A stretch of DNA of 64,000 nucleotides from Cymbidium sinense (taxonomy: Eukaryota; Streptophyta; Magnoliopsida; Asparagales; Orchidaceae), in contig CM038214.1 in the NCBI GenBank assembly GCA_021442155.1, positions 139,290,040 through 139,354,039 of the forward strand, given 5' to 3'. This document shows, in pieces, positions 10,874 to 22,027 of the stretch. The position numbers and the translations under genes are program-made. Numbering within the stretch: position 1 is the first letter of the stretch; the number at the start of each line of letters is the position of its first letter. The notes below the pieces were generated by a model, which was not told the origin of the DNA, searched no databases, and was given only the letters and a program-made list of their open reading frames with translations.

Positions 10874-11345
10874 AATGGGCAGAAACATGATGGTAGAAAT
10901 GTCACTGTTAACCATGCTCAGTCTAGAACTGGTAGTGGAGGCGAAGGTGGAGGTGGAAATTATCATAGTGGTGGTGGGGGATCTAGAGGTGCTGATGGAT
11001 ATGGATGCAGCGGTCAGAGCAATGGTGGTTATGGATGCGGGAGGAGCGACGAAGGTTATAGCCATGGTGGTGGTGGAGGGAGAGATCGAGGATATCATGG
11101 TGGATCTTGCTACTCAAGGGGCTAGGGTGGTTTTGATCGGAACTGAAGAAACTGAAGAGTTCACGATTTGATCTGCTGCTTATGGAACTATGTCAATGAT
11201 TCTAGTTATCTAGGGTTTTTTATTTTCTCTATGAATGCTCATTTTCGATCTTTGTCATTGCATGTATCTTTTGTTACTTGGTTGATGAAATTGAAAAGAA
11301 GAAATGTTGAATCTAAATTTTTCTATGTTAAAAAAAGATAAAACC
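10874..11345 (+). pseudogene. GR-RBP 3' fragment, copy 2
   Basis: This copy begins AATGGGCAGAAAC at the same breakpoint as the others, after CCCTAAG. The glycine-rich tail reads SGGGGSRGADGYG, then SNGGYG and GGGGGRDRGYHGG. It ends ...CYSRG, a stop at the codon before GGF, and then the family C-terminus (consensus GNWRN) as DRN and RN with further stops. The 3' UTR runs from about 11170 to 11330 and ends TATGTTAAAAAAA. Frameshifts near the start separate the RRM remnant from the glycine tail. A Ser/Thr-rich frame on the other strand (10862-11098) is its antisense shadow. Confidence 0.83.
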
Positions 11346-13407
11346 AAAAACCCTAAACCCTAAATTAAAAGTTGAACCCTAAACCTAAAACCTAAACCCT
11401 AAACCTTAAACTCGAAACCCTAAACCCTAAAAACCCTAAACCCTAAACCCTAAACCCTAAACCCTAAACCCCAAAACCCTAAACCTTAAACCCTAAACCT
11501 AAACCCTAAAACCTAACCCCTAAACCCTAAACCTTAAACCTTAAACCCTAATCCCTAAACCCTAAACCCTAAACCCCAAACCATAAACCATAAACCCTCA
11601 ACTAATCCTTAACCTTAAACCCTAAACCCTAAACCCTAGACCCTACACCCTAAAAAGCTAAAAACCTAAACCTAAAAAAGAACCTAAAAAAATAAAAAAA
11701 GAAACCTAAACTAAAATAAAATAAAAAATAAAATAAAATAAAATAATTTAAAACCTGAACTAAACTAAAAATAAAAAACTAAATAAATTAAAACTTAACC
11801 TAAAATAAAATAAAATAAACCTAATAAAAAATAAAATAAACCTAAAATAAAATAAAATAAAACTAAAGAAAACCTAAACATAAAAAAATAAACAAAAAAT
11901 AAAACCTAAACCCTAACCTAAAAAAACCAAAACATAAAATAAAAATAAAATAAACTTAAACCTAAACTATATTAAACTAAACTAAAATAAAGAAAACCTA
12001 AATCTAAACCTAAAATAAACTAAACCTAAACCCTAAATAAAATAAAATAAATTAAAAATAAATCTAAACCTAAACTAAAAAATAAAACCTAAAAATAAAC
12101 CTTAAATAAAAACCAAAAAATAAAATAATACTTAAACTTAAGAAATAAAATAAAAATAAAAGTAAACCAAAATGTAAACCTAAACCAAAACATAAATCTA
12201 AAAAAATAAAGCAAAATATAAAACCTAACCTAAAATAAATAATCCTAAAATAAATAAGCTAAACTAAATAAAAATAAAAATAAACTTAAATAATAAAATA
12301 AACTAAATAAATTAAATAAAACTAAACCTATGAGTTTTTTTAATTAAAAAAGAATAAAACAACAAAAAATAAAAATAATAAGAAAAAACCCTAACCCTAA
12401 ACCCTAAACCTTAAAACTAACCCTAAACCCTAAACCATGAACCCTAAACCCTAAACCCTAAATCGTAAAAACCATAAACCCTAAACCCTACACCTTAAGC
12501 TAACCCTAAACCCTAAACTCTAAATCATAAACCTTAAACCCTAAACCCTAACCTTAACCTTAAACCCTAAACCTAAAAATATAAATAAATAACTAAACCT
12601 AAACAAAAAAATAAAAAATAAAACCTAAACCTAAAATATAAAATAAAAATAAAACTAAACTAAAAAGTAAACATTAACCTAAACCTAAACCTAAAAAATA
12701 AATGAAAATAAAGAACCTAAACTAAAATAAATAAACCTAAAATAAATAAACTAAATGAAAAAAAAAACATAAATAAAAATAAACTAAAATAAATAAAATA
12801 TAAATGAAATAAATTAAATAAACCTAAACCTGCCGGTTTACTTAATTTTTTTAAAAAAAAACCTAAACCCTAAACCCTAAACCTATAACCCTAAATCCTA
12901 AACCCTAAACCCTAAAAAGCCCTAAGCCCTAAACCACAAACCCTACATCCTAAACTAACCCTAAACCCTAAACTTTAAACCTTAAACTAAAATCTTACCG
13001 TAAACTTAAACCTAAACCCTAAACCCTAAACCTTAAACCCTAAAATCATAAACTCTAAACCCTAAACTAACCCTAAACCCTAAGCCTTAATAAACATAAA
13101 CCATAAAGCATAAACCCCAAATTAACCGTAAACCCTAAGCTAAACCTAATCCCTAAAGCCTTAAAACCCTAAACCCTAAAGCATAAACACTAAACCTTAA
13201 ACCCTAAAATGTAACCTTATACCCTAAACCCTAAAACCCTAAACTTTAAAACCTAATCCTAAACCCTAAACCATAAAAGCATAAACTATAAAATCCTAAA
13301 CCCTAAACCTTAAACCCTAAACACTAACCCTAAACCTAAATATAAAGTAATTAAATAAATTAAAAAATAAACTTAAACCCAAAAACATAATAAACTTAAA
13401 CCTTAAG
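11346..13407 (+). repeat. telomere-like satellite, segment 3
   Basis: This segment has one of the cleanest telomere-type runs in the window, about six perfect CCCTAAA units in 11430-11470. An A-rich tract follows at 11660-12330, a CCCTAAA tract at 12385-12580, a short A-rich tract, landmark 4, and another CCCTAAA tract at 12860-13340. A landmark-like but degenerate CTATGAGTTTTTTTAATT lies near 12328. Confidence 0.92.
12821..12852 (+). repeat. array landmark 4
   Basis: Core ACCTGCCGGTTTACTTAATT, close to consensus. Confidence 0.75.
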
Positions 13408-13900
13408 AACGGATAGAACCTTGATGGTAGGAACATCACCGTCAATCAGGCTCAGTCTAGATCGGGTAGTGGAGGCAAAGGCAAATGCCTCGGTTATCAT
13501 AGTGGTGGTGGGGGATCTAGAGGTGCTGGTGGATATGGAGGTGGTGATCAGAGTAGTGGTGGTTATGGATGCGGGAGGAGCAACGAAGGTTACAACCATG
13601 GTGGTGGAGGGAGAGCTCGAGGATATGATTGTGGATCTCGTTACTTGAGGGGCCGGGGTGGTTTTGATGGGAATCAAGAAACTAAGAACGCCGACTACTC
13701 TATTAAGCTATGTCTTCTGAAAATGATTCTAGTTATCTAGGGTTTTTGATTTGCTCTATGGTTATTTTTGATCTATATCATGCTTGTGTCTTAGAAAACT
13801 TGGTGTGTTAGTCTTAGAAAACTTGGTGTGTTAGTTGGTGGAAGAAATCAAAAAGAAGAAATGTTGAATATGAATTTGTTCTATGTTAAAAATAAATAAA
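13408..13900 (+). pseudogene. GR-RBP 3' fragment, copy 3
   Basis: The start is mutated to AACGGATAGAACC at the common breakpoint. The RRM end reads about NITVNQAQSRSG in one frame. The glycine tail includes SGGGGSRGAGGYGGGDQSSGG, then RARGYDCGSRYLRGRGGFDGN. The C-terminal WRN has been lost to CAAGAAACT. The 3' UTR carries a small tandem duplication of about 27 bp (GTCTTAGAAAACTTGGTGTG twice at 13786-13835). The end is TATGTTAAAAATAAATAAAA. Confidence 0.82.
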
Positions 13901-15526
13901 ATCAAAAACCCTAAACCCTAGATTAAAACTTGAACCCTAAACCTAAAACCTAAACCCTAATGTAAACTCAAAACCCTAAACCCTAAAAACCTTAAACCCT
14001 AAACCCAAAACCCTAATCCGTAAACCCTAAACCTAAAGCCTAAACCCTAAACCTTAAACCCTAAAACCTATACCCTAAACCCTAAACCCTAAACCCTAAT
14101 CCATAAACCATAAACCCCAAACCCTAAACTCTAAACCCTCAACTAACCCTAAACCCTAAATCCTAACCCCTAAATCCTAAAAAGCTAAAAATCTAAACCA
14201 AGAAAACATAAAAATAAACTAAATAAAGAAACATAAAATAAAATAAAATAAAATAAATTAAAACCTAAACTAAAACCTATACCTAAACCCAAACCTAAAC
14301 CTAGATCTAAAAAAAATAAAATAAAAATAAAAACTAAAATAAAATAAAATAAATGAAAACTTAAACTAAACTATAAAATAAAAAACCTAAATAAAATAAA
14401 AACTAAACCTTAAATAAAAAGAAAATAAACCTAAAATTAAAAATTAGCCTAAAATAAAATAAAATAAAAACTAAATAAATACCAAACCTATAAAATAAAC
14501 CTAAAAATAAACAAAAAATAATACCCAAACCCTAAACTAAAAAAAAACCAAAGCCTAAAATAAAATTAAAAATAATCCTAAACCAAAACTAAATTAAACT
14601 AAACTAAAATAAAAAAACCTAAACCTAAACCTAAAATAAACTAAACTTAAACCTAAACCTGAACCCTAAATAAAATAAAATAAACTAAAAATAAATCTAA
14701 ACCTAAACTAAAAAATAAAAACTAAAAATAAACCTAAAATAAAAACCTAAAACCTAAACCTAAACTTAAAAATAAAAATATTACCTAAACCTAAAAAAAT
14801 AAAATAAAAATTTAACTAAACTAAAATGTAAATTTAAACCTAAACCTAAATTTAAAAAATAAATTAAAATAAAAACCTAAGCTAAAATAAACAAACCTAA
14901 AATAAATAAACTAAATTAAATAAAATATAAAAATAAATAAAATAAACATTAAAAAATAAAAATAAAATAAAATAAAAATAAAACTAAACTAAAAAATAAA
15001 CCTAAACCTAAACTTGAAAAATAATGTAAAATAAAAAACCTAAACTAAAATGATAAACCTAAATTAAATAAATTAAACTAAATAAAAATATAAAATTAAA
15101 AAATAAATAAACTAAAATAAATAAAAAAATAAACTACATAAACTAAATAAATCTAAACCCACTGGTTTTCTTAATTTAAAAAAACCCTAAACACTAAACC
15201 CTAATCCCTAAACCCTAAATCCTAAACACTAAACCTTAAACCCTAAACCCTAAACCATAAACCCTAAACCATAAACCCTAAACCCTAAACCCTAAACCCA
15301 AACCCTAAACCATAAACCCTAACCTTAATCTCTAAACCTTAGACCCTAAAACCCTAAAACCCTAAGCCCTAAACTCTAAACTGACCCTAAACCCTAAACA
15401 CTAAAAACCCTAAACTCTAAACACTAAATGCTAAACTAAACCTATACCCTAAGCTAACCCTAAATCCTAAACCCTAAACCCTAAACCTAAACAGTAAATA
15501 GTAAAAAGCCTAAACCTTAAACCCTA
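13901..15526 (+). repeat. telomere-like satellite, segment 4
   Basis: A CCCTAAA tract at 13905-14190 is followed by about 950 bp of A-rich AAATAA/CCTAAA sequence, landmark 5, and a CCCTAAA tract at 15180-15525 that ends directly at the P0 pseudogene. Confidence 0.92.
15153..15178 (+). repeat. array landmark 5
   Basis: Core ACCCACTGGTTTTCTTAATT. Confidence 0.65.
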
Positions 15527-16395
15527 GTTGATCTAATTTTTATAAAAGGTGACCTTAAAGAAGTCAATGAAGAGGTTGTGAAATATAACATTGGTGCTCT
15601 TGCCTGTGTTGGTCTTGTTGCATCTATTGATGTTGTGGTTCCTCCAGAAAACACTGGTCTGGATGCTTCACAGACTTCTTTCTTCCAAGTTCTCAACATC
15701 CCAACTAAGATCAACAAGGGTATTGTTCAAATTATCACCTCGGTTGAACTGATTAAAAAAGGAGATATGGTGGGATCCGAGGTCGCTTCCTCAATATGCT
15801 CAGGATTAGGCCATTCTCTTATAGCCTTGCCATCTAGTCTATGTATGATGATGGTTCAATGTTTAGTCCAGAGGTGCTTGATCTCACTAAAAATGATCTC
15901 ATCGAAGTTTTAGCCTTTCAATGATCATTTCTCTCTCACTGGCCCTCCCTTATCCCACCCTTACTACAACACCCCACATGTTAATGAATGCTTACAAAAT
16001 GTCCTGACTATCATGATTGCCATAGATTACACATACCCATAGGCCGAGAAGGTTAAGGAGTATTTGAAGGATCCTATTAAATTTATTGCTAATGCTGCGC
16101 ATGATGCTTCTGCTAGTCTTCTTGCCATTGCCACGCCCGCCTACTACAAGTGAAGAGAAGAAAGAGTCTGCTGAGGAATCTGATGATGATATGTGTTTCA
16201 GTAAGTTCAGCTAAGCTTTGTTGGCCTTTTATTAAATCAAATTTTATTGTCTCTAGGAGTTAAATAATTTTGTGAAATATTATTTTTATGAATTTTTTAA
16301 TTACATTTTATTTTATCTTATTTTATTAGTTGTTAGAGGATAATGTCATGTTTGATTTGGTAATTTCTTATTTGTTATGAAATCATTTGGGTTTA
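15527..16395 (+). pseudogene. ribosomal protein P0 (uL10) processed pseudogene, 5'-truncated
   Basis: P0 is the base of the ribosomal stalk on the 60S subunit. From 15530 the frame reads [16 protein letters not shown], then [20 protein letters not shown] and [21 protein letters not shown], which is clear P0 sequence from roughly residue 100 of about 320. After about 15785 frameshifts and stops set in, but later blocks (PEVLDLT, EKVKEYLKDP, KKESAEESDDDM) remain in order. The acidic C-terminal motif EESDDDMCFSKFS ends at a stop at 16212-16214; the usual ending is DDDMGFSLFD. About 180 bp of 3' UTR and a short A run at 16396 follow, then CCTTAAACCC repeats. The lack of introns, the 5' truncation and the A tract indicate LINE-driven retroposition. 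Confidence 0.87.
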
Positions 16396-16535
16396 AAAAA
16401 ACCTTAAACCCTAAACCCTAATCCTAAACCCTAAACCCTAAAGCCCAAACCCTAAACCTAAACTTAAAGTAACTAAATAAATTAAAAAATAAACCTAGAC
16501 CCTAAAACCTAATTAACCTAAACCTAAAACCTGAG
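16396..16535 (+). repeat. telomere-like satellite, segment 5 (short)
   Basis: Only about 140 bp of CCCTAAA-type sequence separates the P0 pseudogene from GR-RBP copy 4. It includes the conserved AAAGTAACTAAATAAATTAA lead-in found before every GR-RBP copy. Confidence 0.85.
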
Positions 16536-16991
16536 AATGGGAAAAACCTTGATGGCAGAAACATCATCCCAAAAGCCCTAGATCTGGAGGTTGAGGTAAA
16601 GCGAGGCGGTTATCGCAGGTGGTGGTGGGGATCTAGTGGTGTTGGTGGATATGTAGTGGTCGAGCAATGGTGGTTATGCTGGGAAGAGAATAGGAGATAC
16701 AATCATCATGGTGACGAGGAGAGATCGAAATGATAGTGGACCCCGCTACTCGAGAGGCCGGGGTGGTTCTAATGGGAACTAGAAGCGAACAATGATCGAC
16801 CGATCATCGCATAGAAGTGTGTCTATACAGTAGAGACGGTTCTAATTATGTAGGGTTTTTGATTTGCTCTATCCATGCTCATTTTTTATCTATGTCATCT
16901 CTCATGTCTTAGAGAACTTGGTGTGTTACTTGGTTGATCAAATTGAAAAGAAGAAATGTTGAATCTAAAATTGTGCTCTTTAAAAAAAAAT
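16536..16991 (+). pseudogene. GR-RBP 3' fragment, copy 4
   Basis: This is the most eroded coding part of the eight copies, with several small deletions in the glycine-rich tail. It keeps ARG ending motifs near 16740-16785 (RYSRGRGGSNGN in one frame, then a stop where WRN should be). The 3' UTR block TCTAATTATGTAGGGTTTTT and the GAAGAAATGTTGAATCTAAA end are conserved, with nine A residues at 16982-16990. Confidence 0.8.
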
Positions 16992-18060
16992 CCAAAAACC
17001 CTAAACTCTAAACTAAATCCTGAACCCTAAACCTAAAACCAAAACCCTAAACCCTAAACCCTAAACCCTAAACCCTAAACATAAAAAAAATAAAAAAAAT
17101 AAAAAAGAACCCTAACCCTAAACCATAAACCCTAAAATTAACCCTAAGCCCTAAACTCTAAAACCCTAAACCCTAAACCATAAACCCTAAACCTTAAACC
17201 CTAAACCCTAAAACCTAAACCCTCAAAACCCTAAACCCTAAACACAAAACTCTAAACCCTAAACCCTAAACCCTAAACCTGAACCCTAAACCCTAAAACC
17301 CTAAACCCAAAACCCTAAACTTTAAACCCTAAAAACCTAAAAACCTAAACCTAAACTAAATAAAACCTTAAAAAATAAAAAAGTAAAAAAACATAAACCT
17401 AAATAAAATAATAAAATAAAATAAAATAAATACTTAAACCTAAACCTAAAAAAAGTAAAATATAAAGAAAAAAATAAAGAATAATAAATCTATTTAAAAT
17501 TAAAACTAAACATAAATTAAAATAAAATAAACCTAAAATAAAATAAAATAAAACTAAATTAAAACCTAAACCTAAAAAATAAACCTAATAATAAAACTTG
17601 CAAATAAAAATAAAAACCTAAACCTAAAACTTAAAAAAAACTAAAATCTAAAATAAAATAAATATCAACCTAAACTAAAATAATGTAAACTAAAATAAAT
17701 AAAACCTAAACATAAACCAAAACTAAATAAAATTAAAAAAACTAAAAATAAACCTAAATCTATACTAAAAAGTAATACCTAAAAATAAACATAAAATAAA
17801 AACCTAAAACTTAAACCTATAAAAATAAAATAAAAACCTAAACCTAAACCTAAAAATAAAAAATAAAGCCTAAACCTAAAAAATAAAATAAAAATAAAAG
17901 TAAACCTAAACCTAAAACTAAAAAATAAAATAAAATAAAAAACCTAAGCTAAAATAAATGAACCTAAAACAAAACTAAAGTAAATAAAAATAAAAATAAA
18001 CCTAACTAAAAATAATAATAAAATAAACTAAAATAAATAAAAAATAAACTAAATAAACAT

Positions 18061-18085
18061 AAACCTACGAGTTTACTTAATTTTA
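18061..18085 (+). repeat. array landmark 6
   Basis: Core ACCTACGAGTTTACTTAATT. Confidence 0.72.
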
Positions 18086-19114
18086 AAAAAATAAAAAATA
18101 AAAAAAATAAAAAAAAATTAAAACTAAATCCTAATCCTAAACCCTAGACCTACAATCCTAAACCCTTAACCTTAAACCCTAAAACCATAAACCCTAAACC
18201 CTAAACCCTAAACCTTAAATCCTAAACTATAAATCCTAAGACTCTAAACCCTAAACCCTAAACCCTAAATCCTAAAACCTTTAACCTAAAACCTAAACAT
18301 ACAACCCTAAGAGTTACAACCCTAAACCATAAACCCTAAGCCCTAAACCTTATAAACTTAAAAACCTAAACCTAAATAAAATAAAAAAATTAAATAAAAA
18401 AAAATTTAAACTAAACCCTAAACCTAAACCTAAACCTAAAAAGAAAATAAAATAAAAACTAAAATTAAACTAAAATATAAAATAAACCTAAGAATAAAAA
18501 ACCTAAATAAAATAAAAACTAAACGTAAAATAAAAATAAAATAATATAAAAACTAAATAAAAACTTAAACCTAGAAAATAAACATAATAATAAAACCTCA
18601 AAATAAATAAAATAAATAAAACCTAAACCATAAACTACAAAAAACTAAACCTAAAATAAAAATAAAATAAATAAAATAAAATAAACCTAAACCAAAATTA
18701 AAATAAAGTAAACTAAAATAAGTAAAACCTAAACCTAAACCTAAACCTAACCTAAATAAAATAAAATAAACAAAAAATAGACATAAACCTAAACTAAAAA
18801 GTAAAACCTAAAAATAAACATAAAATAAAATCCTAAAACCTAAACCTAAAATAATAAAATAAAAGCCTAAACCTAAACCTAAAAATAAAAAAGAAAACCT
18901 AAACCTAAATAATAATAAAAAGTAAAACTAAATTAAAAAATAAACCTAAACTAAAACCTAAACCTAAACCTAAAAAATAAACTATAACAAAAAAAACCTA
19001 AGCTAAAATAAATAAACCTAAAATAAAACTGACTAAATAAAAATAAAAACAAACCTAAATAAAAAAGAAAAATAAACTAAACTAAAAATTAATAAAAAAT
19101 GAACTAAATTAACA

Positions 19115-19140
19115 TAAACTTACGAGTTTACTTAATTTAA
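19115..19140 (+). repeat. array landmark 7
   Basis: Core ACTTACGAGTTTACTTAATT. It shares the CGAG variant with landmark 6, so these neighbouring units are probably sister copies about 1.05 kb apart. Confidence 0.72.
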
Positions 19141-20172
19141 AAAAATAATTAAAAGAAACGTAACACTAAACCCTAAACCTACAATCTTAAACCCTTAACC
19201 TTAAACCCTAAAAGCCTAAACCTTAAACTTTAAACCCTAAACCCTAAACCCTATGACCCTAAACCCTAAACCCTAAACCTAAAACCTTAAACCCTAAACC
19301 CTAAAACCCTAAATCCTAAACCCTAAAACCTATAACACTAAACCCTAAACCCTAAACTCCATAACCTAAACCCTAAATCCTAAACATTAAACCCCAAACC
19401 CTAGAAATCTAAAAACCAAAACCTAAACTAAATAAAATCAAAAAATAAAATAAATGAGAAACCTAAACTTAAATAAAAAAATTAAATTAAATAAAAACCT
19501 AAACTAAACCCAAAACCTAAACCAAAACTTAAACCTAAAAATAATAATAATAACAACTAAATTAAAATAAGATAAATTAAAACCTAAACCAAACTAAAAA
19601 ACTTAAATAAAATAAAACCTAAAAGTAAAATAAAAATAAAATAAACTTAAAATAAAATAAAATAAAAACTAAACAAAAACATAAACCTAAAAGATAAAAC
19701 TAAAAATAAATAAATAATAAAACCTAAACCCTAAACTAAAAAAAAAAACCTAAATTGAAAACATACAAAATAAAATAAACCTAAAACTAAACTAAAATAA
19801 ACTAAACTAAAATAAATAACACCTAAAATAAACTAAACATAAACCCTAAACTAAATAAAATAAATTAAACTAAAAATAAGCCTAAACCTCAACTAAAAAT
19901 AAAGCCTAAAAATAAACCTAAAATAAAACCTATAACCTAAATCTAAAAGAATAAAATAAAAACCTAAACCTAAAACCAAAATAAAACCTAAACCCTAAAC
20001 TTAATATAAAAAATAAAACCTACACCTAAAAAATTAATAAAAAATTAAACTTAAAAAAAATAATAATAAACCTAAACCTAAACCTAAAAAATAAAATAAA
20101 ATAAAAAATCTACACTAAAATAAATAAACTAAACAAAATAAACTTAAAAAATAAACTAAATAAACTAAATAA

Positions 20173-20200
20173 GCCTAAACCTACTGGTTTAATTAATTAA
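20173..20200 (+). repeat. array landmark 8
   Basis: Core ACCTACTGGTTTAATTAATT. Confidence 0.68.
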
Positions 20201-20581
20201 AAAAATCCTAAACCTAAAACACTAAATTCGAAACCCAAAACCTATAACCCCATACCCTAAACCATAAACTAACCTTAAAGCCTAAACCGTAAATCCTAAA
20301 CCTAACCCTAAACCCTAAACCCTAAACCCCTAAACCTTAAAGCCTAAAGCCTAAACCCTAAACCCTAATCTAACCCTAAACCCTAAGCTAACCCAAAACC
20401 CTAAAACCTAAACCCTAAACCCTAAATGCTAAACCCTAAACCCAAACCATTTCTCATGGCTCTCTCTAGCTTGGCGACTTTGATTCCCCTCGGTGGATTG
20501 GCCGTTTCTGCATTTGGTCGCTTCTGCACTTCTCACTGAAGCGCACGTCCTCCTCAGATTTGACATCCTTGGATTAGAGCA

Positions 20582-22027
20582 ATGGTAGGCTCGTCTCTGA
20601 ATCCCACTGTCACCTCGGCGAGGCATCGACTTTGCTCTCTAACTCTACAAGTTTTCTAGATTCGATTGCACCTGTTAATGTAACTACTATTAAATCATTC
20701 AAAGATGCTTTATCTAGTAAGATCCCTACCTTGAATGCTTCAGTTAATCTCATTTTGACTTCTTATCATGGATTGCCGGCGAATGTTTTTCGATCGATGT
20801 TAGAAACTTGCTAAGCCCTTCGAAGTTCACTTTGGTGGGTAAATTCTCCCGACGCTCTCTTGATAACATTCGCACTTTCTTTCATAGTTTAAAATTAGTG
20901 TTCTTTCATCGGCCGATTGATCCCCACATTCTTATTCAACTTTCTAATGATTTAGATTACTGTGGTTTTCGCCATCGTTCTTATTTTGTGCATAATTGTC
21001 AAATGCGACAAAATGGTCGCCCTATTTGATGTCAAAGAAGAATCTCCCATTGTCCCTCTTTAGCTTGCTTTTCCTAACATGCGAATACATTATGTCACTC
21101 ATCAAGTTTTGTTTGTTGTTGGCGGCCTTTTTGGTAGACCTCTCCAAATAGACCAAGCAACGGCCAATAGATCTAGGCCATCTGTCGCTCGTATTCTCGT
21201 TAAGATAGACATAACAAAGAAATATCCCAAAGAGGTTTGGATTGGCTCTGAAAAATTTGGATATAGTCAAAAAGTCAAATTTGAAAAGTTTCCTATTTTT
21301 TGCACTCACTGCAAGATTCACGGACACGATCACTTAGATTGCTTTGTGCTTCATCCTAATCTCAGGAAAAAATTATCACAGAATATGACTACCATTAATG
21401 GAACTGGTAAACCAATACTCTAGCATACATGCCTAAAGATACTCAAAAGAACCTCTCCTACCTACACCTCCTCGATCTATCTAGTGGTAAACAATCTCGA
21501 CCTTGGTACTAAAACAACCAATGAGGGGTGTGATGTTACCAATGGCAATTTATCTAACTTCACCCCTTGTTAATAATCCAGTTTCCCATGATAGCTATTT
21601 GATTCATTTAAATCCTACTGAAAATCTGAATGGTAGCCTCATATTGGACACCCAATTAAACAATTTGAATGAGAATCATATAATGGACCAAATCAATAAT
21701 GACCCTATGATTTTAGAACATATTGAGAAAGATATTTGTATTACGAATGGTGTCACAACTTCCACATCTATTTTCCTTCAGAGTGATATCCAATTGATCC
21801 CAATTTGTCATACTCTATCCGATATGGAAGAAGGTGAAATCCCCTCTTCTAAATCATTGATAGATTCTTCTACTATTCTAGGAACCCATAAATCAATCTC
21901 TTTCGATGGAGATAATTTGGATCGAGAGACCCTTTCAAATTATTAAAACAAAAAATCCTTCAAAGCAAAATTTTCTAATAATAACCTCTCTAGAATCACT
22001 CGCTCTTCTTCCACCCCACACAAGTAA
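20582..22027 (+). pseudogene. LINE copy B ORF1 (DUF4283 and zinc-knuckle RNA-binding protein)
   Basis: This is the remnant of the nucleic-acid-binding ORF1 protein that packages LINE RNA. The likely start is ATG 20582 (MVGSSLNP), with a frameshift before FLDSIAPVNV. DUF4283 spans about 20820-21060 and reads FTLVGKFSRRSLDNIRTFFH, then HILIQLSNDLDYCGFRHRSY. A second segment (21079-21423) reads PLQIDQATANRSRPSVARI, then KEVWIGSEKFGYSQKV. It ends in an intact zinc knuckle FCTHCKIHGHDHLDC, spacing CX2CX4HX4C, at 21301-21342. The C-terminal part (21503 onward) is acidic and low in known motifs. The final residues LSRITRSSSTPHK run to a TAA at 22025-22027, matching ORF1 ends in copies C and D. Confidence 0.87.

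Larger units (their letters stand above)
16992..20448 (+). repeat. telomere-like satellite, segment 6
   Basis: This holds three landmark-bounded units. CCCTAAA tracts lie at 17000-17330 (five near-perfect units about 17043-17080), 18130-18350, 19150-19410 and 20215-20448, with A-rich tracts between. The segment ends at the 5' end of LINE copy B, about 120 bp after the last cluster of near-perfect CCCTAAA units. Confidence 0.92.

Noticed and set aside
10862..11098. Minus-strand Ser/Thr-rich frames opposite GR-RBP fragments (also 7823-8023, 13396-13677, 51170-51370)
   Set aside because: They are antisense shadows of glycine codons; the sense strand matches GR-RBP and its 3' UTR.
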